A stretch of DNA of 44,652 nt from Reticulitermes lucifugus. Taxonomy: Eukaryota > Arthropoda > Insecta > Blattodea > Rhinotermitidae. The translations under genes were made by a program, and so were the position numbers. This document shows positions 1-11,146 of this stretch, piece after piece. The stretch covers positions 10,680 through 55,331 of the forward strand of contig JAKCWW010002604.1 of assembly GCA_026260175.1 (NCBI GenBank). Direction: 5' to 3'. The notes beneath the pieces were generated by a model. It was not told where the DNA came from, did not search any database, and was given only the letters and a program-made list of their open reading frames with translations. Numbering within the stretch: the stretch's first letter is position 1; every line of letters begins with the position of its first letter.

Positions 1-1150
1 TTTTCACAAACGATGTCTAGGAACAGATTTCAAATTATCCACCGATACCTACACTTCAATGACAGTACTGCAATAGGAACAAATGAAGACCAACTGTACA
101 AAATTCGACCAATATTAGACACTCTAGTCAATAATTTCAAATCTAATTATATTCCCTAGAGAGAGATTTCACTTGATGAAGGCATGCTTGTTTGGTGGGG
201 TCGTTTGTGTTTTCACGTATACAACCTTAGTAAAATAACAAAGTATGGTATTCTGGTATGGTTGGTATGTGAAAGTATGTCAGGCTGTATTTGCAACATG
301 CAGATATATGATGGCAAATGCGGGCCTATGACTGAAACAGTAAGTCTTCTACTAGAGCCTTATGAAGGGAAGGGTTACCATCTGTATNAAGATAATTATT
401 ATAATAGTGTTCGTCTGGCTGAGGAACTGCTTCAAAAATCAATTTGAGTGTCTGGCACAATAAGAGTAAATTGAAGAGGCAAAAAAGTTGAAGAAGGGTG
501 AGGTCACTTTTCGTAGGAAACAGGTCACGCACCAAGATAAGAGACTTGTAAACATGATTTCAACACTTCACACTCGAGTAGACGTACTGGCGTCACAAAG
601 AAAAAACCTAAATGCGTAGCAGATTACAATACACATATGCAAGGTCTTGATACTGCTGACCAATACCTTGCCTATTACTCCTTCATCTGTAAAACTGTAA
701 AATGGCCTAAGAAAGTCTTTTTCTACCTTCTCCAATGTGCACTTTTCAATAGTTATGCTGTATTTACAAAATCCTACCCTAATTCCCACAAATCATTCCT
801 AGATTACTTAGTGGATGTCGGTGAAAATCTTATACACACAGGAGAAGATGTATCAACACCATCGTCATCATCAGAGTCGCAAGACTCGAGCAGAACGCCT
901 ACACCAACTCCACCAAAATGAGCCACGAAAAGTGACCCACCTGGCAGGCTTGATGGAGAATTGAAAAACCATAAACTCGTGCATGTCCCTCCTACAAAGA
1001 AAGACAAGACACTTACACAAAGATGTCGAGTGTGTATACGGAAAAATATCAAGAAAGAAACGAGATTTGTTTGCGCTCTTTGCGGTGTTCCTCTCCATCC
1101 AGAAGGCTGCTACACACGATATACACTGAAACATTACTCAAGGTGTGCTC
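1..1150 (+). pseudogene. piggyBac-like transposase pseudogene (5' end outside window)
   Basis: Frame 1 reads as a piggyBac-family (DDE_Tnp_1_7) cut-and-paste transposase from the first base of the window. All three catalytic aspartate contexts can be seen: SLDE (Asp codon 175-177), DNYYNSV just after the single N at 388, and GLDTADQ (Asp codon 649-651). A cysteine-rich C-terminal domain, CRVC then CALCGVPLHPEGC, lies at about 1023-1115; in piggyBac this zinc-binding tail binds the terminal repeats. In-frame stops at 157-159, 445-447 and 919-921, and frame changes between about 470 and 600, show that it is dead. The N-terminal part and left terminal repeat lie outside the window. The family call is strong; the right boundary is approximate. 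Confidence 0.9.
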
Positions 1151-1319
1151 AAAATTTCAAATTTTTATCTCTTATAGTTTCCTCGCAATTGATTTTTTTA
1201 TAAGACGACACACTAGTTGTTTAACATTCAATAAATCGCTGGCAATTTAACACCGTCAGGGATTTAAATACCCGGCAGTGAATGCATTAATACTTATTCT
1301 TAATGAAGTGTGAATTTTT

Positions 1320-1822
1320 TAGGCACGTTCCCAAAATTGCGGAAAGCTACTATTAGCTTTACCATGTCCGTCCACATGGAACAACTTGGCTCCCACTGGA
1401 GGGATTTTCATAGAATTTGATATATGAGTATTTTCCAAAAATCTATTGAGAAAATTAAAGTTTCATTAAAATTGGACAAGAATAACAGGTACCTTGCATG
1501 AGGACCTATGCACATTTATGACAATGTCTCGCTGAATTATTCTTAAAATCATAAGTGTTTCAAACAAAAGTTGTAGAAAAAATTAAAACACACGTCTTAT
1601 GTTGAATAACCTTTTCCCAAAAATCGTGCCGTGTATGAGATAATGTGGAAAATATGCTAGAGGTGGACAAACCACTGATGGCAATACAGCGTGTGCATGC
1701 TGGATAATTAAGGCTACCAGCGCACACTCAGAACATGTAATGCTTATTGCTTTTCCACGGGAACAATGTTTACGCGAACGTGCCTGATTGTTACGTTGTA
1801 CGTATGTTGCCTGTCTTGTTAA
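1320..1822 (+). repeat. Dispersed ~520-bp repeat, copy 1
   Basis: This segment aligns by eye over its whole length with 25463-25980 and 31060-31580, and its first ~215 bp align with the reverse strand of 32404-32618. The start resembles TAGGCGCGTTCGC, followed by a short hairpin, a GTCTGTC/GTCCGTCC tract, a GGATTTTCATGAA-like block, and near the end a TTTTCCACGG block. No coding capacity was seen. It is the most diverged of the three long copies. A non-autonomous transposon or the non-coding end of a larger element are both possible. Confidence 0.75.
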
Positions 1823-2727
1823 AATGAAGTTCATTATCTTTGGAACAGAATAGTGTACACAGTAGGATGTTTAAAATGAATTATTTGTGGCATTCACATT
1901 ACCCGGAGTAGGGTGGCAATGCTTTGGGCAGAGTGATCAGGAAAAAATTGTTTGAGGACTGTATTGTCAAGCTGTCCCAAAATAAGATTCCTCTTTTCAG
2001 ACACAGTGGCTTTGGCGTAGGTCAGGCAAGATGTCTCTACAAGTTGCCAAAGAATGAAACAAACCTTTAATTACCATCATGTAGTCATTTGTATCAGTTC
2101 GAATGTTTTATTCCAAGCTGTGAAATTTTTTGGCCTGTTACATGTAGTTGTTTATGTTATGCCAGACTTGGGATTTAGTAAATGAGGGATCTAACTCCCT
2201 GCACCCTTTGCTATAAACTGATCTGTGTTTGTATGTACAATGTCCCAAAACTGTATACACAACAAATAAAGGGGACAGATAGCAATCCATTGCTCTCTTG
2301 CTTTCCTTAATATCTCAGATGTTTGAAACTTCTTACACCATTGTCAATGTGTTGTTGGCAACTACAAGCAACAGAGTGGTGTACTTGTGTATTGTTTGTA
2401 GTGGGTTGGTGGCACAAGCAATTTAAGGTTTATGTCTCAGGTCCTGCAGTGTTGTGATTTTTTAGTTTATATGATTCCTTAAAAAAAAATGTCTAAGAAC
2501 ATAAGTTGGGAGATTGGGATGGATATTCTGCTTTTGCCCTTTGCTCTATCCAACTTCCAGGAAAATGATAATTGAGAAAATCTGTAGTGTTGCCCCACTG
2601 CAGTGATAAAAGGAGGCAGCAGCTGTGAGAGTTGTATCAGAGAAAAATGTCCCTATGAACTATTGATGACAGACCTCACCATACTGACACTGCTGGTAGA
2701 TTAAATGCTTGTTCTTCTGTTCAATTG
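1823..2727. other. No recognised feature
   Basis: The sequence is AT-rich with an excess of T and G on the + strand. No reading frame, repeat or RNA was recognised. Confidence 0.5.
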
Positions 2728-3107
2728 TCAATTTTTGGTAGCCCAGTTCTCACAGTTGTGTGAGTTGATAGTACCTATACCTTCAAAAGTGTCTTCATCA
2801 GACCGACCAAACAACAAAATCAGGAAAATATTCTTTTTCAGTACACGTGCAAAAACCACTCACAAAATTCCTTCCAATAATCTGCATCATAATGCATTGC
2901 ATGGAGCAGTCTTTATATGCACAGTTTCCAATTCTCATGCTGCAAAATGCCATGAACTCTGCTTTGAGGGAAACCAGTCTCACAGAACATTGCCTTGAAG
3001 CGTTCTTCAGAAATTGTGTGAAGGTCTGTAACACCATGGCGACAGTTTTCTGTGTTAGTTGAACTGTGAGATCTTCTGTGTTGGCTTTTGTTGACATATT
3101 GTGCCAT
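2728..3107 (-). pseudogene. Tc1/mariner-like transposase fragment (HTH to first catalytic Asp)
   Basis: The minus strand reads as the middle of a Tc1/mariner-superfamily transposase of the type common in insects. A helix-turn-helix region (GFPQSRVHGILQHENWKL) is followed by a KEFCEWFLHV stretch and then SDEDTFEGIGTINSHN. That last stretch matches the 'SDEA-F---G-VN--N' block around the first catalytic aspartate (Asp codon 2797-2799). An in-frame stop at 2913-2915, two frame changes between about 2860 and 2800, and a stop at 2728-2730 disable it. The rest of the DDE domain and the terminal repeats were not found nearby, so this is a truncated relic. Confidence 0.7.
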
Positions 3108-4894
3108 TCTGTCAGTCTGAACCTTATCACATAATATTGTAATTGTTACCCATGATGGTGATGGTGTTCAATTCATTTTCTGAAAATCTCCATACCTCAG
3201 CCAAGTTCTCCAGTTTCCCATAGCACTTGAATCCATTTAAGTTGCTCAAACAGTAATTGCAATGATGCCTTTTTCTTTTACACTGGTTATACCATGTAGT
3301 AAAGCACACCAATAGTAAATACGATGCTCATTTGTCATGTGATTATGAAAATCTGTGTTCTGGTGTACATTATTAGTATCTAAAGTGTGTATACATGTTT
3401 TGGGGACACTGTAGTATAACCTTCAGCATGCAGTATTTAAAAGACTAGGTTTCTGCTGCCAGGTGAAGCACTAGTTAATTTAAATGACCATATCCCATTT
3501 GTCCGTTGAAGGTTAAACACACTGTACTCTTGGTGTTCGCATGATTCTACCAGTCATAGAGTATAGGATCAGAGGAAGAACACTAGCCATTGAATGTTGT
3601 AGGAGGAGGAAACATGTTCTTTTTTAATTTTTTCCTTGTCCTCATTGGCTTTCAGTCACTACTATTTAACCTCCCTTCCAAGTATTCCTTGTGTTTTTAT
3701 GAAAATGCACATTGTCTTCTAACTTACTCATGCTGTGTTACAGTATATTTTGTGCAATAATCATTTTTTTAATTTTTGCCTTTTTGATTTATATATTTAG
3801 TAAGAATTATCATTGCATCTCAATAAAATCTTCTTGGACTGGCAGCTGCATCAGGATGTTCAAGTTCAGGATGTTCTTTCAGAGACTGACTCCATGTCCA
3901 TTATCAGAATTCTTGTATGACTCAGTACCCAGCCTCCCCAAATCGTGTAGCATCAAGAGGCTGGGGCTCATAGTTGGACATGAGTCAGTGGGGATTACTG
4001 TGTGGAGTCTGACAGTTACTGTGCCCCACCTTGATTCTCACTGGTTGATGAAGGCTGTAGTTAACTTGAAACTCCCATCTGTATTGAAGTTGTTGAGATA
4101 TAACCAGCTCACTGTAGTTTTCACCAAGAGATTGTAGTCCGCCTGTACTGCTGAAGTCTCAGTTATGTCCCATAGCCATTATATGCTCTACCACAAAAAC
4201 TTCCTTAAGCTGGCCAAGTCATATTGGGGCCCTGCTGATGGAGATGGTGTCAGTTTCTGAAAGATTGGTTGACTGGAACCATCTGACATGGCTGTCAGCC
4301 CACACAGATTTTATTGTATTTATGTTGCCATGCAAATTCAAGACATGTATGTTCACTTCTTTTTATTTTCTTGCTAATTACAGTAATCTGATTTTTATAT
4401 TTGATTTGTCCTTCCAATTTTAATATTTATTACCAGCATAGATTGTTGTGACAAATTCAACTTTTAATATCATGAATGAATTACATGATGTCCTCTTATT
4501 ATCAAATGAAAATCCAGCAAAATGTTAAGTGTACCCTGTTTTTAAACAATGAACACTTCATTTTTGTTTCCCTAATTACTACCAGTTTGTATACACAGAT
4601 ACTACTCATCTGATCAATTTGTATTGGTGTGTACATTTTTGGAAAGACTAGAGAAGACTTTGAATGTTAACTGTGCGAAGTCTGAAATTTATTTGAATAA
4701 TATTTAAAATTTCAGTTCCTGTGTCATGGTAACAGAGACACATCGGTTAATGTTTTTTGTTCTGAGATTTGTATGAAACACATAAATACACTCTGTAGGC
4801 AGAATGCAGTTTATAATGTTAAAGCAGTAGTAATCACTGTGGATTAATTGAGGCATGGTCATGAAAATCTTGGGGAAACATAATTATAACATAA
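3108..4894. other. No recognised feature; one long unexplained ORF
   Basis: This stretch has the T/G-rich + strand composition of the left half of the window. It contains a 141-codon open frame at 3712-4137 (+) with a hydrophobic N-terminal run, which probably comes from T-rich codons; I recognise no domain in it. The part from about 3830 to 4290 is richer in GC than its surroundings and may be an unidentified repeat. Confidence 0.4.
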
Positions 4895-4938
4895 CCATCT
4901 AGGTGTACATAAATGGGTGTAAATGACACCCCTGTTTT

Positions 4939-4980
4939 ATTCTAACATGTTTTGTTACTGCAGGACCATCATCAGGGAAT
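4939..4980 (-). ncRNA. Hammerhead-ribozyme-like motif H1
   Basis: Read on the minus strand: ATTCC, then CTGATGA, then a weak hairpin, then AAAAC (GAAAC consensus with G12 changed to A), ATGTT and AGAAT. Helix I forms four pairs (ATTC with GAAT) around one A/C mismatch. The NUH site would be GUU. The changed G12 makes activity unlikely. Confidence 0.5.
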
Positions 4981-5226
4981 TTTCATTTACACGAGTTTTC
5001 TGTGTGAAATTGATAATGTTTACATTGGCTCATACAGTAATAATTATTGTTAAACTTTCCATACCTTTTCTATTTACTGCTTATATTACTGTATTACACA
5101 GATTCATCTTACTAAACTTTGCTGTCGTAAGACACCATAAGCTGGTCTTTAAATTGTTGTGCTCACTGGCACAGCCAGCCATATGCTGGTGTCCTTAATA
5201 CATGTGTCGCGCGTGCATACACCCCA

Positions 5227-5256
5227 CACATATATATATATATGTATATGTATATA
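5227..5256. repeat. (TA)n-rich microsatellite
   Basis: Imperfect TA/TATG dinucleotide tract inside the centre of the fold-back element. Confidence 0.8.
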
Positions 5257-5333
5257 CTATTCAAAAATGAATAAACATAAGTAAAAATAATTAAACAGGT
5301 AAACAGATAGGGCCATAGTAGTATTAGTAGTAA

Positions 5334-5375
5334 ATTCCATGATGATGGTCCTACAGGACTGAAGTACGTTGGAAT
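5334..5375 (+). ncRNA. Hammerhead-ribozyme-like motif H2 (degenerate)
   Basis: Right-arm partner of H1, on the opposite strand. Helix I is a perfect 5-bp match (ATTCC 5334-5338 with GGAAT 5371-5375) and helix II is a clean GTCC-TACA-GGAC hairpin. The first core box has changed to ATGATGA and the second to GAAGT. It looks like an inactive relic that still keeps its stems. Confidence 0.5.
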
Positions 5376-5420
5376 GAAATAGGGGTGATGTTTACACTTA
5401 ACTTATGTGTAACTAGATGG

Positions 5421-6311
5421 TTTTTATTTTATATTATTGCAGTTAAGGTAGACAGTGGTCATGAACCAGTTTGAGCTTGAGAAACATGTTACTTTATTCT
5501 GTTTCAATCATGTTCTGCAATTGTAAGTGAATGTTTAGATCAAGGAAGTTGAGTTGTACAAAATACAAGGAGTTGAAAAATGTCAACAGGTTATTCTTGG
5601 TTTTCAGCTTATAACAGTCCCAGAAATATTGCATGATTTGTAGATTTACAGAGATGAAAACTGCCATTATATGTAAACTGATGCAGAATTGAAGTGTGAA
5701 CCAATCAAAACCAGTAACATCTATGATTTTATTTGGGGGTGGGGGACAAACAGAATTATGTAGTTCCTCATATTTGTTATCATAGCTGCCTTGAGTCAGA
5801 AAAGCATTTTGGGACGCAGGAGATGGCAGACAGAGATCGTTTACCTTTTCCAACACTTGAATGCAAAGGAAAGAACTTGTCATTCACCATCTGATTCCCA
5901 CCAAGCCCCAAAATATGCATGTTGTTGCTGCACAATAAAGATGAATATTTTAGGAGCTGCACAACCTGTTGGTCACTCAGAGGTATTCTGATGTACCAGG
6001 CATGTCTGGTCATATTGAAATAGAACACAGTTGTCTTGACTTGTGATAAATACTTGACTTTTTGAAACCCAACTCATGATCTTTTTTAGTCAAGTCTGAG
6101 AAGGTGGACAGGCTTGTCAGTGGTATTCTGGCTATGTTGTCAGTTTCTGAATTTGAAAGTTTTTCAGTTTCATCGCATAGTGTGCAACTTATTTTCGGTC
6201 ATGGCATTGTATAAATGTTTTGACGTGTAATATCGTACAGAAATACCCTAGTGACGGTAGCAACTGTTTGAAAGCACTAGTTGGAAGATAAGTGGTAGTG
6301 TGTAACTATTC
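5421..6311. other. No recognised feature
   Basis: AT-rich sequence. A 129-codon minus-strand open frame at 5494-5883 shows no recognisable domain and is not called. Confidence 0.4.
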
Positions 6312-6412
6312 CTCCATGGAGCAGAGTCCATGAGAAGCTAACGATCTCAGGTAGTTCCTACCTTTTATGGAATTTGAAGGTTCATTACCATGTTTGCAAG
6401 AACCCACTGTAG
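6312..6412 (-). pseudogene. LINE ORF2 extreme C-terminus and 3' UTR, relic
   Basis: On the minus strand the sequence encodes NMVMNLQIP followed by a stop. This is a diverged form of the [13 protein letters not shown] ending shared with 28800-28985 and 35755-35930. The following 3' UTR, containing GGACTCTGCTCCATGGAG, is also shared with the copy at 35755. The fragment is short and badly decayed. Confidence 0.5.
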
Positions 6413-7390
6413 TGGTTTTAAAAATGTTTTTGGTGTATATTGTTTACTAGATTCTCTTACACCAATGGAGTATTACAAAGATACTGATGAGAACAGAGGA
6501 ACCATTTCGTAATCAATGAAATTTCTGGAATTCTGCCAGTAGGCAGTGGTGCTTATTTCAGAAGAGTATGTTATGATGCAGCACTTTCTTTGAACATTGC
6601 TACAGAATTCACTGAGTTGAAGTAACTTACATTAGTACATTAGAAATGTCATAATTCCTGATAGTGTATGCTTATGCTTGCAAGGAGAAAATCTTTCTGA
6701 TATCAGGAGGAAGGTTGTAGATCATGCAGTTTAGATGTCACAGTATTGAATACTTAACATTGTAGGAGTGGAAATGGCAAGTCTGCCATTCAGTTATGTA
6801 TAACATTTCAAAGTGTAATATAAGAATTAATGTTCTACTGGATTGAACAACACATTTATACAAATAACACATACCACTGAATAAGTGACGCAGACTGGAA
6901 GGCCTGTAGCAATGTTAGCATTTATCAGGGCATCATTTGTTGCAGTCACTAAATTATTGCTGTATTGATTGCAATAAAAATTATGCTTTCCAGCAAAGGG
7001 CATTCTTTTTAGGATGGTTTGTTTTCTAATGCTTTCATACTTACTTGCTATGAATAGCATTGTTCATCTTTGCTGCTTTAACTTCGTAAACTACAAACAT
7101 ACCGAATCCAACTAGAAATGTTGATATTCTGTGTGTTGCCTCATCTTCTGTTTTAATATTTTATCCTCCCACATGCTGTTCTTTCTCAGACTTGTAATTG
7201 TACTACCAGCACTGTTAAAACAACTTTCAGGAGTTGTTATGTGACTCAGATTGTCTTCCTTGGTTTACATATTGCTATAAAATTTAAACACACAACTAAG
7301 ATTGGTAGTAGAAGATTTATGTCTTCTGGGACATAATGCTACATCACTGGGCAAGTATTTTTTGGTATTTGGAGTGTCATAGTGCCTTTA
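6413..7390. other. No recognised feature
   Basis: AT-rich + strand T/G-biased sequence. No coding, RNA or repeat structure was recognised. Confidence 0.45.
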
Positions 7391-7540
7391 TCTTCAGGGT
7401 CAAGTAGTCGCAAGAAGTGTAGTCTTCTTGGACTGCTTGACGCTGAAGAAGAAAGCACTGTGATCCTTTGAAATGTTGAGAAATATTCGACCAGGAACGT
7501 AGCATCACATTCCAGAAGACTTGAATCTTCATCAATAGCA
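7391..7540 (+). repeat. GAAAC/CCAGAAGA repeat family with a long hairpin at its left end
   Basis: The left end is a 59-nt hairpin: TCTTCAGGGTCAAGTAGTC (7391-7409) pairs with GACTGCTTGACGCTGAAGA (7431-7449) at 17 of 19 positions, and inside it CAAGAAG pairs with CTTCTTG. The right part ends in a CATTCCAGAAGAC-like block. The hairpin's right half and this end block recur at 30030-30125, so both belong to one dispersed family. Confidence 0.6.
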
Positions 7541-9788
7541 CTATGAGGTCCTCAAATCTTGCACAAGACTGGTGGTGTTTGAATGTCACATGCAAGCAGA
7601 TTTTGAAAGCAAAAGTTTTGAGGGAAAGAGGTGTATGTTATTTTGATGTCTTGTGGTGTATTTGGTTATGACTTTCTTTTGAACGGTGTTCTTGACTTTT
7701 AAGCTAGTAAAGCTCTTAGAGTCTTATGTTCCTCACTTTGTCTCTGTTACATACATATCTCATTGCATTGCTAATTCTGAAATAGTAGGTCACTTTTTGC
7801 CTAAAGGATAAAATGATAAGTGCTGTTGGTAAATGGTAAAAGAGTACACATAAGTTCAGAGGAACACTGACACACCAGCAGCATAATTTCAGCTGTTGTA
7901 GATGAAATTTTAGTGTAGCCTGCTTCCAAGTTATGATTCAGTTCCCAGAAAATGTATTTTATTCCACAGCAGCCAACTTATAATGGCTTTTTAAATATCT
8001 CACATAACACAGACTCATTCATTTATTCTTGTCACCTTCAGAATATTACTTTAGTATATGACATTTACTACATTACTGATGTTTATACACACATGGTTTA
8101 TGTACGTTATTTGGGGAAACATTTTGAGTATTTTGGAATAGTTTGCACTTTGAGACCAATGTGCTTCCTGTCTTTTCCAATACAGTAAGGAGGCAGTAAA
8201 TTTTTCTGAAATGTTGTAAACTTCCTAGTTCTGCCAACACTAACAGAACTTCATCCTCAGTATTATGAACAGATTATAGTCTGTAATTGTGTATTGTGTG
8301 CAGTCTTTTGCAAGCATTAGGGCAGAGCTGTTGATTATTGCATTGTACTGCATATGAAAGGTCCTGAGTTGGGTGCTAACACCATTTTTATAAGGTGTGT
8401 GTAATATATAGTGTTGTTTTGTATAAGGAAGAACTTGTTTTGTTTTTAAGAAACAGTGTCGAAATACTGTGTACGTAGATGCTATTATATATATAAAAGA
8501 GGTCTATAATTACAGAGATATAGAAAAAAATTGTCAAGCCTCGTGAGGATGCAGCTAAGTGAAAGATAAAGCTAATGAAGGAAGTAACACACTTTTTAAA
8601 ATTTTTATCCCTCTCCTTCCTTTTCGAATTACTGCTATTGTTTCTTGTTGACTAGAAAGTTTCCCTTCTTGGCATCTCCTCCTGTGTACTAAGTGTTCCA
8701 TAAGCAGCATTAAAAATGCGTGGATGGCAAACAGCTGCCGTTACATTAGTGTGTTTCTAATGTAACTTCATTATCTAGGAATAGCTTGATAATGTCTTGT
8801 ATAGTAGCCAGATCTTGGTTTCCAATCTTGTTGTAAGTAAAGGAGCGTCCATTTACAAAAAGAATATAAAATAATTGCGTTTGTGTTTTTTGATCAGTGA
8901 CAATGCTATCTAAATAATTCAGCTGTGTTATCAGCCCAGTTCTTAAAGATAAGAATGTTGACATACCAAGCAGCTGTGTAAATGAGAGCAACAGTGGTTC
9001 TTATTGTGACCTTTTACATTATTGAAGATGCTTCTCAGTTATTTCAGAGGTTTTGGATGGTTCTGGCAGGTGGGATGGGTTGGTGTTCCAGCATTTATCT
9101 TGGAGTGAAATATGACACATGGGTTTGCCCCATTAGATTTAGAACACATCAGACATTTCTGGAGATAGTTGCACAGTTTGAGCTCACAGTCAGTATAGAT
9201 GCATTTTTTCTGTTGCTGAGACTAAAGCAGGTATGTTCTGTTGCCAGATTTACTTTAACTTTATGTTGAACTTTTTATTAATGTACATGTCTTTGTTAAG
9301 GATTGAAAACTAAGGACTGGTGTGTATTGACAGTTTTTTGTTTCAAATTGTATGGGTGTGTTCCGAGGTTCAGTTCATAAAATTAGCATTGCTAATAATC
9401 GGCCTGGTTGTTATGTAAGTCTTTTGACATTATTAAGAGTCACAATATGGATAACGTGTTTTGGGCGTATATGACCAGAAGGCCCAAAAATCCATTTACA
9501 ATCTTTATGATGTCTGAATTTTTGAAAATTGCAATTCACTCCAAGTTCTTGCTACTCTCATAATACAGTGAATTCTCATTTTGTGAAGATGTGACTTGCA
9601 GAATTTTATTGTACCTTTTACATGGCTTGTCATGCACATGTGACCTTACATACCCAGAAGTGTTGATGGAAGCAAGAAAAATATTTATTTTCCCATTGAT
9701 GTTTATAGGAGTTTTTTCTTTCTTTTGTGGCTTGCTTTACAAACACACTCCAGGAGCATAACTGTTCTTAAGTGTGATGACTAAATAA
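7541..9788. other. No recognised feature
   Basis: About 2.2 kb of AT-rich sequence with T over A and G over C on the + strand. Short open frames are present but none shows recognisable domains. Confidence 0.45.
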
Positions 9789-10034
9789 ATGTATATTTAC
9801 CAATGAATAATCCTACACAACAACATATATAAGTCGATTAGGTGACAAGTTTCAGCTTGTTAGAAGCCATCATCAGGCCTTCTCTTTCAAGAACCATTCA
9901 GTAAACAGTTATGACTGCAGATAGGAAATAAATCTCTTCCTTTCTCTTTCCTGACTTCAGTCATTATGTTTTTATTGAATGGTTCTTGAAAGAGATATGT
10001 GGTGTTGCGTATGACTGTATATTGGTAAATACAT
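9789..10034. repeat. Fold-back element with one hammerhead-like motif
   Basis: Inverted repeat. A perfect 20-bp pair (TCTCTTTCAAGAACCATTCA at 9881-9900, its reverse complement at 9976-9995) is extended outward by weaker matches, including ATTTACCAAT near 9794 against ATTGGTAAAT near 10021. One arm carries the hammerhead-like core; the other does not. Confidence 0.65.
9840..9880 (-). ncRNA. Hammerhead-ribozyme-like motif H3
   Basis: Minus strand: AGGC, CTGATGA, a hairpin with GCTT/AAGC stem, intact GAAAC, then TTGTC and ACCT. Both core boxes are intact and the cleavage triplet would be the canonical GUC. Helix I is weak (AGG with CCU beside an A/C mismatch). Confidence 0.5.
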
Positions 10035-10668
10035 ATACTTGATCAACAGCAAGAGGGGGATGGTTCACCTCAAGATTGGAGTGGTGACTGCCTGTATGGC
10101 TTAATGCATAAAGTGTTGCATTTGTTTATTTACATTTCGTGTATATTACCTTCCCTAACCAAAAAACACTGAAGGACTGACTATACTCTCCTGTGTCTGC
10201 TGGGGTGTATTTGTTAATAAGGATACTAAACTCCAGATTCAGTTTCTGCAATACAGACAGGAACAAAACTGCCTTATGTGGATTATTGTCAGTATTTTAA
10301 CATACTAGTCTGGAGCTGTAAATACGTAGCCTTTGCTTTAGGCCTTTTCGGTTTAATGTTCTTTGACTGGCTGCACACTGGGATGGTGCCTAGCATGTAC
10401 AAAACTCGTGACACAGAACAAAATGGGAGGCTGTGCTTACTGCAAACTCCCATCAAGCACCATGCGCTCACTGTTTAGTTCGTACCACAGATAAAATAAT
10501 TGAGACCATGTGGTTTGCTTTTTTCTTTTGCCTTTATTAACAGTCTTTTTGTGTTCTACATACAAACACTGTGATGATGCACCCAATTGAAAAAAGTGAC
10601 TAACATGACAGTGAATAATTGCAGCAATAATCATAATGATGGTAATATGTATGATCTGTAGTTAATAA
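10035..10668. other. No recognised feature
   Basis: AT-rich sequence; no gene or repeat recognised. Confidence 0.4.
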
Positions 10669-10930
10669 AGTGACTGAGTAGTAAAGCCTGTGAGAGTGAA
10701 TTTAATCATCTATGGTGGCAGTATGGAAAATTTATTATCTGTGACAAGCATAGAAACTATGAACTAGGCGGGAACAGAAAAACATCATCATCATCATCAT
10801 ACCTGCTTATATGAACGTGGCACAACTGAAACCCTAATGTAACTGCAGCAGGAATCAGCACAGTGACTTGAGTTGTGAAGCCTGTGAGAGTGAATTTAAT
10901 CGCCTATGACCGATGATAATGCAGCATGTA
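10669..10930 (+). repeat. Two direct repeat units ~194 bp apart
   Basis: A 24-bp perfect match (AAGCCTGTGAGAGTGAATTT and the next four bases) occurs at 10684-10707 and 10878-10901. It is flanked by further similarity (AGTGACT...GAGT before, TATG and CAAG blocks after). A short (ATC)6 tract lies between the units at 10783-10800. Confidence 0.65.
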
Positions 10931-11066
10931 CCATCTGCCACAAGTGTGTACAAAAGTTGTTTATAATTCCTTTTCAATTTATGTAGGCTAGATGGTAATA
11001 TTGTTTACTTATGTATTAATGTCGGTAACGCAATAATAATATGAGTGTGTGTGTAAACACACCCAA

Positions 11067-11072
<6 letters not shown>

Positions 11073-11144
<72 letters not shown>
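11073..11144. repeat. Compound (AC)n(AT)n microsatellite
   Basis: (AC)18 at 11073-11108 runs directly into (AT)18 at 11109-11144. It is a simple sequence repeat and likely polymorphic. Confidence 0.95.

Positions 11145-11146
<2 letters not shown>

Larger units (their letters stand above)
4895..5420. repeat. Fold-back element with a hammerhead-like motif in each arm
   Basis: Two arms are inverted copies of each other. The left arm runs from CCATCTAG at 4895 to about 4985, and the right arm from about 5325 to CTAGATGG at 5413-5420. Shared blocks from outside inward are CCATCTAG, GTGTAAA, CACCCCT, TTCATTC/TTTATTC-like, and the hammerhead-like core. The ~340-bp centre has no recognised coding content and includes a (TA)n tract at about 5227-5256. 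Confidence 0.65.

Noticed and set aside
3712-4137. 141-codon open frame on the + strand with a hydrophobic N-terminus
   Set aside because: Composition follows the local T-rich bias, no domain is recognisable, and no start or splice context supports it. Not called as a gene.
4238-4300. ERLVDWNHLTWL reading resembling the LINE ORF2 end
   Set aside because: Only a few residues agree, it is on the other strand from the nearby LINE tails, and the neighbouring conserved blocks are absent.
5494-5883. 129-codon minus-strand open frame
   Set aside because: No domain recognised; hydrophobic stretches again come from AT-rich codons.
6481-6510. CTGATGAG box as a further hammerhead
   Set aside because: No hairpin followed by GAAA and no helix I; a chance match to the short box.
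10783-10800. Short regularly spaced repeats as a CRISPR array
   Set aside because: It is a simple (ATC)n tract in a eukaryotic context; no repeat-spacer pattern exists in the window.
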